Below are positions 13,901 to 25,551 of a stretch of DNA of 64,000 nt, one piece after another. This DNA is from Morella rubra (taxonomy: Eukaryota > Streptophyta > Magnoliopsida > Fagales > Myricaceae). Both the position numbers and the translations under genes were made by a program. Positions within the stretch are counted from its first letter, which is position 1. Each line of letters begins with the position of its first letter. The stretch covers positions 22,103,351 through 22,167,350 of the forward strand of contig CM025856.1 of assembly GCA_003952965.2 (NCBI GenBank), read 5' to 3'. The notes under the pieces are model-generated. The model had not been told where the DNA came from and made no database searches. It worked only from the letters and a program-made list of their open reading frames with translations.

Positions 13901-16900
13901 AATGGGGTAAAAAATAGTTGCATTAGATTAGAGATATAATGTAATGCAACATGGCATGAGATCATTGAAATTCCAGAGGACCAGTTAGGGTATTTCAGTG
14001 GAATAGCTATACACGACCAATACATGTGTGCTACATAATTTAGATTACAATAGAGACATGGCATCTGGATGCGGTGATATGTCAATTCATTGAAATCTAG
14101 GAAACGCAATAGCTTCTGATTAATTGTAAATATGAAATGTTTAAAAATAACGAGATAATAAGGCATAAGAAATGTTCAAATAACGATGGAAATAGTTTGA
14201 TACTATTCAATAATGAATGATAAATGATACCTAATTAACATACGTAGATAGGATTTCAAATATGAGCGTTTTCCAACTCTCTTAGATACTAAATTTCCAA
14301 TTAACTATTTGGCACTTAGTATAGGCACCCCAGCAGGAAAGTTAGCAGTTCTGCAGCAATGAAGTATTCCTCCATAGAAACAACTAGATTATGTTGCATC
14401 CTTCCGAGAACTAAAAGCTGTTCTTTTTCAGTTACAAGATCCAAAGTATATTCTTTTCACCTACTTTGTTTGCTGTTAATGCTTTTTTGTGAGAATAGTC
14501 CCCTTCTCATTTTCCTTTCCCCTTAAAGCAGAAACCAATTTATATCTGTACTTTGTTTTTGCAGGGGAGTCTTGTCTATTGGATTACTAATAGTTCCTTA
14601 ACTGTCATACAGGTGAGTCACCACTTTCCTTTTCTGGTTAGAATAAGAGTTTTTCACTTTGCATCCAACAGTACCTTGTTTATTTAGGCATCAATATTCT
14701 CAAACAAAGTTGTGCATCCCTGAAGAAATGGAGCGAAAGAGAGAAAACATTGATACTTTAATTAAAGGGTTATCTACATTCATGGTTACCTACTGGATTC
14801 TTCCTTCACCAATTTTTTTCTGCCTTTCATCCGTGCAAGTTTCATGTAATTAAATCAAGTGGAACGCCAAATAAATTATAGATATATCTTTACTATCCTT
14901 AACCCCCTGCCACCCCCCAAAGGAAAAGGAAAATGAGATAGAAATTGGAAAGGTTGGTCATTATGCATACAAAAATTCTTCGGTTGTTGGATCATGTGTG
15001 GTCTTGTCTTAGATATTGTGGCAAAAACAATAGGGGTCAGAAGTTCCTACAATACAAGGTGCTGCTGCATTTTCTGCCTTTTCTTTTCGTGCTTTTACAT
15101 TATTGTGTTATAAGAAGATTGAAACTTTTTGAGTAGCGCTATTCAAATTTCTTTTTCTTTTTTCTCTTTCTCAGATTTCTGTTTATTCTAGAATGGAAGG
15201 ATCATTTGTATTCTTATTCAGATGATTAATTCTTTTGAAACATCTAGTGCTTGATTATATGCTTGTTCGTTTGCCTGCTATTTTGCCAATTGGGTTCACT
15301 GATGTTTTTTGGAACATACTATAGAAAATTTGATTCAAGATTTTTATATACTTGTCGGGTGATTAAGTAGTCAACTAGTTTACCTCAATTGCTTTCGAAT
15401 AGGTTGCAAGTGTGCCAATCCTCGAGTCAAAATGGATGGTATGAAGATTTTTCATTATCTCATTTAGATCACATAAAACTCAGGAACTGATAATATTTTT
15501 GAACTCTAATATCAAAAAGGAAAATCTTAAGGCTCTAGCTGTTGGGTTCAAGGATGCACAAGCAATCCAAAAATTTCTGGCTATGATTTACCTAGAATCT
15601 TGAATGATGTAAGCCCCTAAAAGTCTTTTTGAAAACACTAACATAATCTGTTCATCTTGAGTTGATGACCTTGTCAACATAAGAAGATATTTAGAATTTA
15701 AGAATTCACTCCCTATTGCTGATGAAAGGTTTGTTATTTACCAATTAAATGCTAAGATCACTCACAGCAGGATTTAGTGGTATTAAAAACACGGCCAGGC
15801 GTACTTACTCTAGCCATGAATTCAAGTTCTTAATTCTGATAATGTAGAGGTTGGAATTAAATAATTAAACTCAAGCCGGGGTTCAAACATGGTCCTGCTT
15901 AATCGGTTTGTCAACCTCCTAAAATGGATATGCAATAATTATCTTGACAATCCACATATAATGCACCTTAGTTAAAAGAAAGAATGTAGACTTGAGCATC
16001 CAACACATTTTGGAGTACCTACTTGTGTTCTCGGCTAATTTAGTCTTTGTACTTAATAAGTTAATAAGACTTTCATCTACCATAGGCTTCCATTGGTGGT
16101 TCTAAAACTAACAGCGGGCCAACAGACACATGAACAAGGCAAGTACATAGCCTACTAGGAGATGGAGAAAACCTTATGCGAGTTCACTTGAACCTCTTAT
16201 TGCCCTACTTGCAATGTTAACTAAATTTGATCTACTAGTGTCGACAATTTACAATTAAGTTCTCAAATAAAGAATTTGATTCGTTTTCACTGTTGTCAAT
16301 CTACAGTTAAATTCTCAATAGGGAATCCAGTTATTTATTTTTGAATTTCATTTGAAACGAATAATTTTGGTGCATAGATCATTTAAACTGAACAGAATTA
16401 ATTGCATTCTAACCAAGATTTGAAGTCCAACAGTCTTTATTTGGATATATAAATAAGTTTATTTTCATCAAGTTCGGTGTGTAGTCTGAGATCTCACCCT
16501 TTCATTCTTAACTGTTCAGCAAGTTTCAAGTTTGAGAAAATGAGTATTAGTCTTTAAACAAGCTTTACTTAATGAGTTTTCAAAGCAATCTGCGTACTTC
16601 CAATTTTGCAGCAACTATCTCTCAGACATCCCGCTGTTCGTGCAAAATTGGGGTTACCAGACCAGGGAGCTCCAACTGTTGCTGCAAGTTCTAAAGAAGC
16701 TGTTGATCCTGGAATACTATCTGTAGGTTCTCCCACAAAGCAGCGCAAAGTTTCTGCACAGAGCTTGTCCCCTAGAGAACTGCTTGCTGTGAGTGGCTAT
16801 GATCTTAAACCGTGGTGCATTATCTGAAAATTAAAGATCTTTTAAGTATTTACTATATTCATATCTGCTATTATTGACAGCTCTCAGTCCAGCTCTTGGC

Positions 16901-18608
16901 TAAAGGTGAAAAAGGAAGAGCCATTCCATTGCTAAGGTAATTTTTTCCCATTGATTTGTTTGTGGCGCTTTTAACTTAAATATTTTTGTGCTAGGTGATA
17001 GCTTTGTCTTTGGCTGTTAGAATTGCATGAGTAGTCCTTAGTTTATTGAATTCCATCAATGACTTTTGATTGCAGACTTGTACTTGACAAGGATCCGGAT
17101 TACATAAGAGCTTTGATCGTTATGGGGCAGACTTTATTGCAGGATGGACAGCTTGCAGAGGCTACTGGATACTTAGAGCGTGCTATTTCCAAGGTCTAAT
17201 TCATTTATGCTTCAGATTGGAATGCTCCTTTAGTTTCGAAGTTGTTTGGTTTGGGTGAAACATTCACTCCTTATTTTTGCTATCTGTGATGATCATCACA
17301 GGGATCTGGCTTTGTCAAAGAGAAACCACATGAGCTTTTCTAAAGGCTAAGTCTGTTGTCGGCTCTTTACTTTGAAATATAGAGTTATGCGCTAAATACA
17401 TGTTCAGAATATTTTTTAGGTTCTGTAGCCCTAAATCTCTATGAAATATGACAATTTTTTTGGGGCCACCATCTCCAAAACCACATGGGAAAAGGCATTA
17501 CATGGCCTGATTTTACGTAGTTCTGCACTCAAAGGCAGGGCATTTCCCATTTTTATAGAAACTAGTGTACAAGAAACATTACTACAATCCCAGAAATAAA
17601 GCGTACATCATAATGACAATTCATTTATAAAATATCCACATTATTAGGAATTGAGTTTTTAGTTTATAACATCCTTCTGCCCTCAATTTGATCTTGAATT
17701 TAGACCATGCAACAGGTCATAGTTACGACCCCGATTTGACTATTCTTTCTTTTTATCAACTAGTGACATCTCGATAATGCTTGCACTTTGATTTTTTTTT
17801 TTTTTTACAAAAACTGCTTTGTGAATTTTTGTCTCCTCACTGCATTAATCAGAGCTGTTGCTTACTTCTTCTCAGCTTTTCCTTGCTGGTGACCCAGCAA
17901 CGGCCGAGTATGTCGATCTTTTAGTTCTTTCATCTCAATGGGCTGGTGTTGCTTGTATTCGGCAGGTGAAGCTCAGAAAAACTATCTGTTTTTATTTACT
18001 CTTATGTGTAGCTATAATTTCAAATAAATTTTGATGCTGTTCAAGTTCATTAGGTATGGGGGAAAAAATGGCTGAAGAAAAAATCGAATAAGTTTTGCTT
18101 GTCTTCCTAGTTTTTATTTTAGGTTCAGTGCTATGACCCTGCTAAAGTGCCCCCATAAATTCATACTTCACTCAGCAAACTAAAGCACTCGTTGATTCTA
18201 CGATTTTTTATTTTCTTTCAATCTATTTTTTCTCATTTACAGGGGAAGAAACAAGAAGGAATTGCACACCTGGAAAGAGTTGCAAGTTTGAAAGAGCCAG
18301 ATGAACCGAGGAGCAAAGTCCATTATTTTGATGGTTTGGTATTGCTTGCAAGGTATGGAAATAGTTATTGCATTTGTTTAGGCTCTTTCTGTTTCGTTTA
18401 GTCCCATTCGCTATCTCGATTTTGTTTGATGAAAACGAGGATTTGGCTTTCCAGTGCACTGTATAACGAAGGTCAGAAAACTGAAGCTTCAAAGTATCTG
18501 CGCATGGCAGCTGCATATAATCCTGCTTACAATGAATACTTGGAACAGTGTGAAAATGATGACAGTTTTGTTGGTGATCTTGCCAGCGGTAGGAGAAGAG
18601 ATTATTGA
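2037..18608 (+). CDS. ALB3L2: Mitochondrial OXA2/ALBINO3-like protein 2 (Oxa1/YidC insertase with TPR), 14 exons
   Basis: This is a complete gene encoding 566 aa. Exons: 2037-2449, 2855-2961, 7152-7279, 9951-10022, 10666-10767, 12348-12407, 12639-12704, 14565-14612, 16612-16788, 16881-16936, 17076-17193, 17876-17965, 18243-18352, 18455-18608; all introns are GT-AG and the frame is unbroken. The N-terminus (MASSKLFSLLRR...) is Arg/Ser-rich and lacks acidic residues, which suggests a mitochondrial presequence. Residues about 138-335 form the Oxa1/YidC membrane-insertase core (LALRVALFPLLILQLNKLKR, GCPSFLWFLAYFSVQVPCFL, SLVYWITNSSLTVIQQ). Residues about 390-545 form a TPR-like helical region (ALIVMGQTLLQDGQLAEAT). 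This architecture is that of plant OXA2a/OXA2b, inner-membrane insertases; the Arabidopsis proteins are linked to cytochrome c maturation and complex IV assembly. Which paralogue this is remains undecided. Intron 2 (4.2 kb) hosts transposons. Confidence 0.93.
3150..5250 (-). mobile_element. Degenerate Ty1/copia retrotransposon inside OXA2-like intron 2, antisense
   Basis: Minus-strand pieces appear in copia order. A Gag N-terminus (about 5140-4963, FNGKNYSAWAFQFQ) comes first, then integrase core to C-terminus (about 4900-4165; STPQQNGVAERKN, then FLGYS). Reverse transcriptase follows (3805-3150; KWVFSIKLRSN, CKLKHSLYGLKQAPQAWFDK). The rest of Gag, the protease and RNase H are missing. Active sites are damaged: the RT motif reads YVED instead of YVDD, and the integrase SDNGTEY-type motif is altered. 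A run of 14 G lies at 3904-3917. No flanking LTRs were recognised. This is a dead copy that the host intron tolerates. Confidence 0.88.
5818..6213. mobile_element. hAT-like MITE in OXA2-like intron 2, with target-site duplication
   Basis: This 396-bp AT-rich, non-coding element has imperfect inverted ends (GTGATGTTTAGTTGCAAA at the left; GATGTTCGGCTAGAAA when the right end is read in reverse). It is flanked by direct AACCTAG copies at 5811-5817 and 6214-6220. A 7-8-bp duplication suggests a non-autonomous hAT element. Related sequence occurs at 680-1076. Confidence 0.7.
7280..9950 (+). other. OXA2-like intron 3, no further gene seen
   Basis: This is a 2.7-kb AT-rich intron between the exon ending in SVQ and the exon starting VPCFLL. 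A stretch at about 7440-7660 contains GAGCT/CGAAC phrases seen in dispersed plant repeats. Otherwise I see no gene or clear element. Confidence 0.6.
13422..13488. repeat. Poly-T (34) followed by poly-A (14) tract in intron 7
   Basis: There is a run of 34 T at 13422-13455, then 19 mixed bases, then 14 A. It lies in the intron between the IGYCIPQ and GSLVYW exons. It could be a retroposed tail remnant or simple slippage expansion. The exact length is unreliable in any assembly. Confidence 0.9.
13864..13899. repeat. Poly-A tract (36) in intron 7
   Basis: This is an uninterrupted run of 36 A about 400 bp downstream of the poly-T tract in the same intron. No target-site duplication or retroposed gene body was recognised beside it. 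Confidence 0.9.
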
Positions 18609-18734
18609 TGTCTGCTCTTGTACTTTTTTTTTTTTTGTTATTTTTTTTCATGTCGTTAAATTGTATACTAGAAGAGAAGATAAGCTTCTATGGTGGTCCA
18701 GTTTCATGTGTTCTTGCTTTAGAATAAGGTCTTC

Positions 18735-18740
18735 AATAAA
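18735..18740 (+). terminator. Putative poly(A) signal of the OXA2-like gene
   Basis: A canonical AATAAA lies 127 nt after the stop codon at 18606-18608, inside AT-rich 3' flank. Plant polyadenylation signals are degenerate, so position is the main support. Confidence 0.45.
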
Positions 18741-19589
18741 TGTGCCATTGCCCTTTGGACAAGAAACTTGTTTGGGCAACGTTTACTCCCACCATAACCG
18801 GTTCGCTGTGCTCAAACCTAGTGTTACTTTCTTTACCTAAACCTGTACTAAGGCTGACCTAAAGAAAAAGGGGGACCAGGGGAGAAAAGGAACCACAGAT
18901 AGCCCTTGAACATTGATTGGCCTCTCAAATTCCAACTACGCGATAGGCTTAGGTAATTATCGATTATTGATTTTCTTTGTCCCCTCTTAACGAAAACACG
19001 CAATCCGTGCGCATGCAATGATAATAATGCTCCCAAAATGATTCTTATGAATTGACAAGATTATTCCTGGAAAGCGAGTTTGCAAAGTAAATAATTTTTG
19101 TAGTTGAAGAATGCTATGGTCAAATTTAGTAGTTTTAGGTATAAATGTCAAACTCTTTTAGTTGATGGGTGGAAATTTGTATTTTTATTGTAAAATAAGA
19201 TCTCTTCCATTGAATTATCATTATTTTGAAAAGTGTGTCCTGATAATTCTAAAGTTAATAAAAAAAAAATTACACTTTAATTGAATTTTATTATTGTAAA
19301 AAAGTGACATTTTTATGTTATTAGATTCTTGACAGTCAATTGAGTTTTAATATTTGAGCAACATTTAAACTAAAATTTTCTCTTTTTCCTGTAAAACAAA
19401 ATTTTGGGCATGTAACCATGATGGACATCTTTCATTTTGGAAGGAAAACAAAATTGATTTGCAGAAATAAAATGATCTACCGTAAAAGTTTCACTACTTT
19501 TATGTATGATCATGATTTCCATATACAATTTTAATGGTATGTGTATATATATTACAGTTATGATTGCTCATATTCAATATTAATGCATG
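18741..19589. other. Intergenic AT-rich spacer
   Basis: This sequence lies downstream of the OXA2-like gene. It contains no supported gene, repeat pair or regulatory site. Confidence 0.5.
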
Positions 19590-20960
19590 ACAACCTCCGA
19601 CGGAAATAGGAAGAAATAGAGCAGGCAATTACACTTTACGACGTTCTTCAACCTTTAGGACAAGGTTCTTGTGGAAGGGAGATAAATGAGAGGCCACGGC
19701 CGACACCCAAGTCCAACCCTGAAAGAAGAGAGAGTTCATGGGATACATGCTATGGTGCGGACCGTCACGAGTGAGTTACATCCCTTCATACAATTCCTGC
19801 AGACCCAAAATGTGCACCTAATCAGGATAAAAGCAAGTTCTCAACGTGACTCTAATCTGGCCGTGAAGGGCAATACCGAGGAGGGCAGCATGGTACTGTT
19901 ATTGTGTCAATTGATCACGTGTCTTAGGAGAAGCTTAAGCCGCGTATAATAAATGCCATCAGCTACCAGATTGGGTGTTGAAGTTAGAGAAGCTCGACGC
20001 TACTAACAGTAAATCAATTAACCCCTCCATGCACCACTGACGGCCTCTGTAGATGGATCATCATGAAGTCAGGTCGAAGTTCAGCATTATATAAACTCGA
20101 GAATTCTATATGTCGCGGGAACTACCAACGGAAAATGAGGTTACCGTAATTCGAACTGTCATTGAAGCAAGTCCTGGGTCTTAGACACAGGACGCGCACC
20201 ACACAACACTTAGAATTATCGTATTTGTGTGAATGTACGCTCTCTTGTTATGACTAAACAGTTATCATGCCACCTGACATTGTCAGATCTTAAAGGCGCA
20301 TGGAGAAATTTTGAGTTCCGAATGATTACTTTTCTTATAGCTTCGTTTTGCCACGAAAAGTACTATATTTGCAAGACTTGAAACAAACATGTTAGCACGT
20401 AGCATATGAGCGCTCGATCTGTTTGTTCTTAGAGACGCTGTTGAACGGTGAACCTGATAGACAGTGCTACTACTGCTGAACAATATACCAGGGAAAATGA
20501 TTGAACCTGCCCTGTCATTTCGGGCTGTTCCTCTCCTCTCTTGACACCGCCCATCAGTTTTAATACGAGTACGACATAGGTCCACGGGGGTCATCATAGC
20601 TTTCAAGTGCCCTCCGTAGGAATTCAATAGCCTGAAAAAATAGGCTGTGAAGGAGAGTTGAATCAATTCGAGGATCCGTGGGGAAGCTTGTTAGTTGAAC
20701 CGTTTTCTCCGGCTGGAATTATGATGCTCTGTGAAGTATATTGGTGTAAAGTAGTTGGCACTATAAAGCCTCATACAGCTAATTTCCCTCCTCTACTTTT
20801 CTCATCTCCCATTACATTGTGGTCCGAAGGTTCCTCGTGGTCCCCAACCTTAAGCATGGTTATTTGTTCATAATTATCATTGTTCCAAAACAGTTCACTT
20901 TTCAAAGAAAACAGAGACCAACTTTACACAAGATTTCGTTACCATCCTTATAAGCCCCCA
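19590..20960. other. CpG-undepleted, GC-richer block of unknown origin
   Basis: By hand count, 19561-20640 has about 44 CpG dinucleotides in 1,080 bp, against about 10 in the same length at 21001-22080. GC content is also visibly higher than in the flanks. Open frames up to 127 codons occur on both strands, but none resembles a known protein and they read like random translation. No terminal repeats or duplications were found. Possible origins include recent organelle-derived DNA, an unmethylated regulatory region, or a foreign or artefactual insert. I cannot choose between them. Confidence 0.55.
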
Positions 20961-22406
20961 ATCGGATGCAGAATCTGCACTTTTTAATGCACAGGGGTAG
21001 GTTCACAAGCTATGAACTTCCCTTATCAAGCCTCCTATTTCTTCTAATCTGCCATTAATGGAACACCATTAGTAGATGGGCTTTTGCTCTAAAGTGAGAT
21101 CTCAGATGTTTGAGTGAGAAAAAAATACTCACCCAATACCTAAAATTAGTAAACTTTTGATTAACTTATCTGCAAGTTTTTGGCAATGCAGTTGGATTAG
21201 CTGAAATCTCCACCTGTAAAACTGGGAAGATATTCAATTGGGTACCCCATAACAGGATTGGGTGGTGATGCTACTGTCGTTTGTGATGATTAATGGTACT
21301 GTTTTTGCATATAATGAAGCTTCCTATTATGTTTAACAGAGAACTAACCCCTGCCAGAATTAAGAAGTTTGTGACTGCCTACCTCACAGAATCAAATCTT
21401 TGATGGAAAAGCCATTAAGAGCCAAGATATTGTGGTACTGAAAATTGCCCAATTTGAGTTCTAAATAATTAGTTTACAACGCCTTGAAAGTTTGACACAG
21501 ACCTAAACCTGTCTGATCTAAATGCCCGATCAGACTCCAATATCCAAGAGTTAGGTTATGCAGCTCTAATTAAGACTTGAAGCACAAGGCCGCAGCTCAT
21601 GGGAGATTGGCTGTCATTAGAATTTTTGTTTTTGGGAAAGAGATGCAGTTAATTTCAATGAAGTACGGCCAATATACCCCTTGAGCTACTACTCTCGGTA
21701 ATTGATCACCTTAAACTATTGACCATCGAAATATTGTGTCATGTGGTGGATTTATATTCTTCTTAATGATTAGATTTTAGCTTGAGATTCAATGTGCCCA
21801 CTTGGTGAAGATCAAACTATTGAAATTTTACCACATCAGCAATTTTTTTGATCATCTTAATGGTTGCATGGTAACTTGAGTGGTAAATTACAAAATATAA
21901 GTAACCTATGGGTTAAATTTCAACAATAATAGTAGTTTTGGAGAGCATGCTATGTAAATAAGGTGGTAGTTCGAGGGAGTAAAGCGCAATTTTGTATTTT
22001 TTTGGAAAAGGGAAATTTAGGTCAAGCTCAGAACTTATTCATGACTGGTATCCCCGGTAACATATGGCATGATGTAAGAAGACGTGTTCAAATGGGTACG
22101 AAACCTATTAAATGAGCACAATTAATCAGGTAAGATAGATACCACGCCTCATGCAGCTCTCATCAGGTTCGGTTGGACTAATTGGAACCCAGTTAAGCTT
22201 ATTAACTCCAATAAGTGATATGTTGGGGGGTCAACAATTTGATAGGACCAGTGTTAGATGCAGTCACTAATTTGTGCTTAATCACTTCCCCTTGCGGTTT
22301 TTTTTTTCTTTAATGTTCTCAAGAATGTTTTTGGGATCATTTTCATCCCTAAATATGACCTGAAAAGTTTATCTACTACTAGTACCTTAATTTCCACCAT
22401 AACTAG
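20961..22406. other. Intergenic region, possible MITE near 21650-22010
   Basis: No gene was seen. Phrases near 21680 (CCCCTTGAGCTACTA) and near 21970 (GTAGTTCGAGGGAG) are inverted relatives of each other and may be the ends of a decayed ~350-bp MITE. The match is too weak to define its borders. Confidence 0.35.
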
Positions 22407-22689
22407 TGTAATAGTTCCATATCGAGAAACATTTGGGATGACTTCATATAAGTTTGGAGGCGCCTCTACCTATAAGCCAGTTTTTCAAGGTATGAATCTC
22501 TAAGCTTTATGTGGGTTCATTACAAATAGTATCAAAGCTGGTTGTGGAAGTTGGTCTTAAAAGGGTGAGGGCAGTTCAACATCGATTAGAGAACATCTAA
22601 GATGACTTCATATAAACTTTGGTATACTTCCACTTGATAAGCCGGTTTTCTAGAGTGTGAATCATCAAGTTTTACATGGATTCGTTACA
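22407..22689 (+). mobile_element. TRIM-like miniature LTR retrotransposon
   Basis: Two diverged direct copies (22407-22524, and about 22570-22689) share GATGACTTCATATAA, ATAAGCC(A/G)GTTTT and an ending in GTTACA/ATTACA. Between them, right after the first copy, AGTATCAAAGC (about 22528-22538) resembles the initiator tRNA-Met primer-binding site TGGTATCAGAGC. LTRs of ~120 bp, almost no internal domain and a Met-type primer site define TRIM elements. The copies differ at many positions, so the insertion is old. Confidence 0.72.
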
Positions 22690-23265
22690 ACAACATAGTT
22701 CAACTTGTGGTGGGGCCTTTGATCTTAAAGTGCTGTCATTTCTGGCTTTAGTTGAGTCTCAAGCACCACGTAGCCACCCTCTCTCTTTCTTCTCTTCTTT
22801 TACACTGGACCTATTGAAAATCTCAACTCTCACCTGTTTTTTTCTTTCGTTTGAGGGTTGGGTGAGGGAAGAAGAAACTCTCTAACTATATTTTCCCTGT
22901 GAAACAAAAGTTACTCACACCTTGGATAGAATAACCTCTCTCTTTTTATTGATTTGTATTTTGATTTGGGGGTATTTACTGGTATTAAAACCCCTATAGG
23001 GTATTGAATTATATTTATGAACTTTTAGAGAAAATTAAAATTTGCTTATATAAAATTGATATCCTCCTTAACCATTAAACCTTAAATAAATTACCTAAAA
23101 TGGTTGTTTGAGATAGATAAGCTGTAATTAATGGGTAAAACCTAATTTTTCCTGTCGCTTTTCTTTTCTAACAGCATTGGCGGTCAGGTATGACCTCAGG
23201 GTATTACCATGCACAACCACCCGTATTAGTGGGGCCTTCTTTTTCTCCACAGAACAAAGAACCCC
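22690..23265. other. Upstream region of the GDSL gene
   Basis: This AT-rich flank lies between the TRIM-like element and the TATA box of the GDSL gene. No transcription-factor site can be assigned with confidence, and no gene was seen. Confidence 0.4.
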
Positions 23266-23268
23266 TAA

Positions 23269-23277
23269 CTATATAAG
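23269..23277 (+). promoter_or_regulatory. Putative TATA box of the GDSL lipase gene
   Basis: CTATATAAG lies about 90 bp upstream of the ATG at 23366. This leaves room for a start site near 23300 and a 5' leader of roughly 60-70 nt, which is normal spacing for a plant TATA promoter. Confidence 0.55.
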
Positions 23278-23365
23278 GGTCCTCCTGTTATTGCATCCAC
23301 AAACATAAGAGCTTCTCTTAAGTTTCCTTACAACTCCTTTGCTTTTTCCTTCTTCTCCCTACTCC

Positions 23366-25066
23366 ATGGCTAGCTTAACGGTTCTCAGTGCATGGATGAT
23401 TTTGATGGTCATAGCGTTGGGTACTTTTACTACTCAGGCTGAGGGTGCTCGGGCTTTCTTCGTCTTTGGAGATTCACTGGTTGATAATGGCAACAACAAC
23501 TACTTGGCAACCACAGCCCGTGCCGACTCCCCTCCTTACGGCATTGACTACCCAACTCATAGGCCCACCGGCCGATTCTCTAATGGCTTAAACATTCTGA
23601 TTTTATCAGTTGGGTTCATCTCTTTTTCGCATTGTCTACTTTTCCAGCTGAAATTCCTTTTTTTTTTTTTTTTTTTTTTCTTTTTTTCTGGGGTTGATGT
23701 TTGTCTAACTTGTAAACACAAAAAACGAAAATTCAGGTAGGAACCTTGGCTCGGAGTCGTTGTTGCCATACTTGAGCCCACAGCTCACAGGACAAAGGCT
23801 ACTGGTCGGTGCAAACTTCGCCTCTGCTGGCATTGGAATCCTCAATGACACTGGAATTCAGTTTGTAAGTACAACTTCCGTGTCAATATTTGCATATGCT
23901 TTATAATTTCGTTGCCTACGAGTTGGAAACAGATATATGGAGGAAAAGTTGGCTCTGTTTTCCTGCATACCGTGGACAATGCATGGCTTAGTTTGATGTT
24001 GTTATGAATTTCAGGTAAACATAATCAGAATGTTCAGACAACTAGAATACTTCCAAGAATACCAGCGACGTGTGACCGCAATTATCGGAGCTCAGAGGAC
24101 TAAGCAACTGGTTAACCAAGCACTCGTCCTCATCACTGTTGGGGGCAACGATTTCGTGAACAACTACTACTTGGTGCCATTCTCTGCAAGATCCCGCCAA
24201 TACACTCTCCCAGATTATGTCAAATATGTCATTTCAGAGTACCAAAAACTTCTACAGGTGGGGTGGCTAATTTTTCTGGTTTTACATGAGTACATTGTGC
24301 AAATAACTAAAAATCTTTGTTCCCTTATGTCTAAAATGTCATTTCAGAGGCTTTATGATCTTGGAGCACGTAGAGTTCTTGTGACAGGGACTGGTCCTCT
24401 GGGTTGCGTTCCAGCAGAATTGGCCACGCGAAGCAGCAATGGCCAATGCTCACCTGAGCTGCAACGGGCTGCGTCCTTGTACAATCCACAACTGGTTCAG
24501 ATGATAAGAGGGCTCAACAGCAAACTTGGGTCGGACGTTTTTGTTGCTGCTAATACGCAGGAAATGAGCAATAACTTCATCAGCAATCCTCGAGCATATG
24601 GTATGTCTTGTGTTATGGCTTCTGTTTTCTGCTCTGTTCTTGTTTTCTTCTTTAAGGGCGGGGAAAAAGGGCAATTCAAAAGAAATAGGAAATTGTGGGA
24701 ACTAATGTTGGCAGAAAAGGACGCAAGTACGTACGTGTAGCCATCTGGAACTAGTTAAATTGTGGGAACTAAGGTTGGAATGGGTTCTAATGGGTTCCAA
24801 GAAAATGGTACTGACAAGTTTACTCTGTTTGACAGGATTTATTACGTCGAAGACGGCATGCTGTGGGCAAGGACCATACAATGGAATTGGACTTTGCACG
24901 GTAGCATCCAACTTGTGCCCAAACAGAGACCAGTATGCATTTTGGGATCCATTCCACCCATCTGAGAAGGCAAACGGGATATCGTTCAGCAGATCATGAG
25001 TGGTTCTACAGATACATGTACCCCATGAATCTCAGCACCATCATTGCCTTGGACTCCAGGACCTAA
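23366..25066 (+). pseudogene. GDSL esterase/lipase, LTL1-like, frame broken by three 1-bp losses
   Basis: Exons: 23366-23608, 23737-23864, 24015-24257, 24348-24600, 24836-25066. The product matches secreted plant GDSL (SGNH) lipases of the LTL1 type, which hydrolyse extracellular lipids. A signal-peptide-like N-terminus ([19 protein letters not shown]) is followed by block [15 protein letters not shown] with the nucleophile Ser. Later come [10 protein letters not shown] (block III), [16 protein letters not shown], and DPFHPSEK with the catalytic Asp and His. The expected length is about 366 aa. The frame is lost near 23597 (after FSNGLNI), near 24980 (after KANG) and near 25013 (after GST). 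Each is explained by one missing base that shortens a two-base run. As written, translation stops early in exon 2. Either this is a young pseudogene or these are indel errors in the assembly. Intron 3 is 90 nt and open in frame. Confidence 0.88.
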
Positions 25067-25229
25067 TTCTGTACGTACTGGAAAAGCCAGGCTTATTACA
25101 TATTATGTTTACCGATTCATGTCGCTCGTGTCTTGGGGATGTAATCTCCCGAGCTTGAGACTGATGTTGCTTAGTTATTTTGTACTGGTTCATGAGTGAA
25201 AAAGCTACTAGTTTGAATTTCCGTTCATC

Positions 25230-25233
<4 letters not shown>

Positions 25234-25260
<27 letters not shown>
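25234..25260. repeat. (TC)n microsatellite
   Basis: This is a pure TC dinucleotide run about 170 bp downstream of the GDSL stop, probably in or near its 3' untranslated region. Confidence 0.9.
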
Positions 25261-25265
<5 letters not shown>

Positions 25266-25551
25266 ACCGACTACAATGTGGCCGTGCAAGCCTTGGCCCA
25301 CATCAGACCACGTTATGTTTTGGTTTTGTTTTATTTTATTTTTGTTTTTGTTTTCCTTACGAGCTTAAAAAGTGAGGGTCCATTAGCAGAGCAGGCCTAT
25401 TAATGCGAACCATATTGGCTGGGGAAGGACCCCGCAATGTCAATGGATGGAACTAGCCATTCAATTATCACGTTAACTCGATTAATGATTCAATTGGGGA
25501 ACCAAATTGCAGCAAAAAGGATTCCGCATTGTACATGTGTAAGCGTGTGTG

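Noticed and set aside
20283-20666. 127-codon minus-strand frame in the CpG-undepleted block
   Set aside because: No domain, signal or splice context, and similar frames occur on the other strand; consistent with chance in GC-richer DNA.
24760-24999. Alternative frame over GDSL exon 5 as a separate small gene
   Set aside because: It is the last GDSL exon read with intron sequence in front; the conserved DPFHPSEK block explains it.
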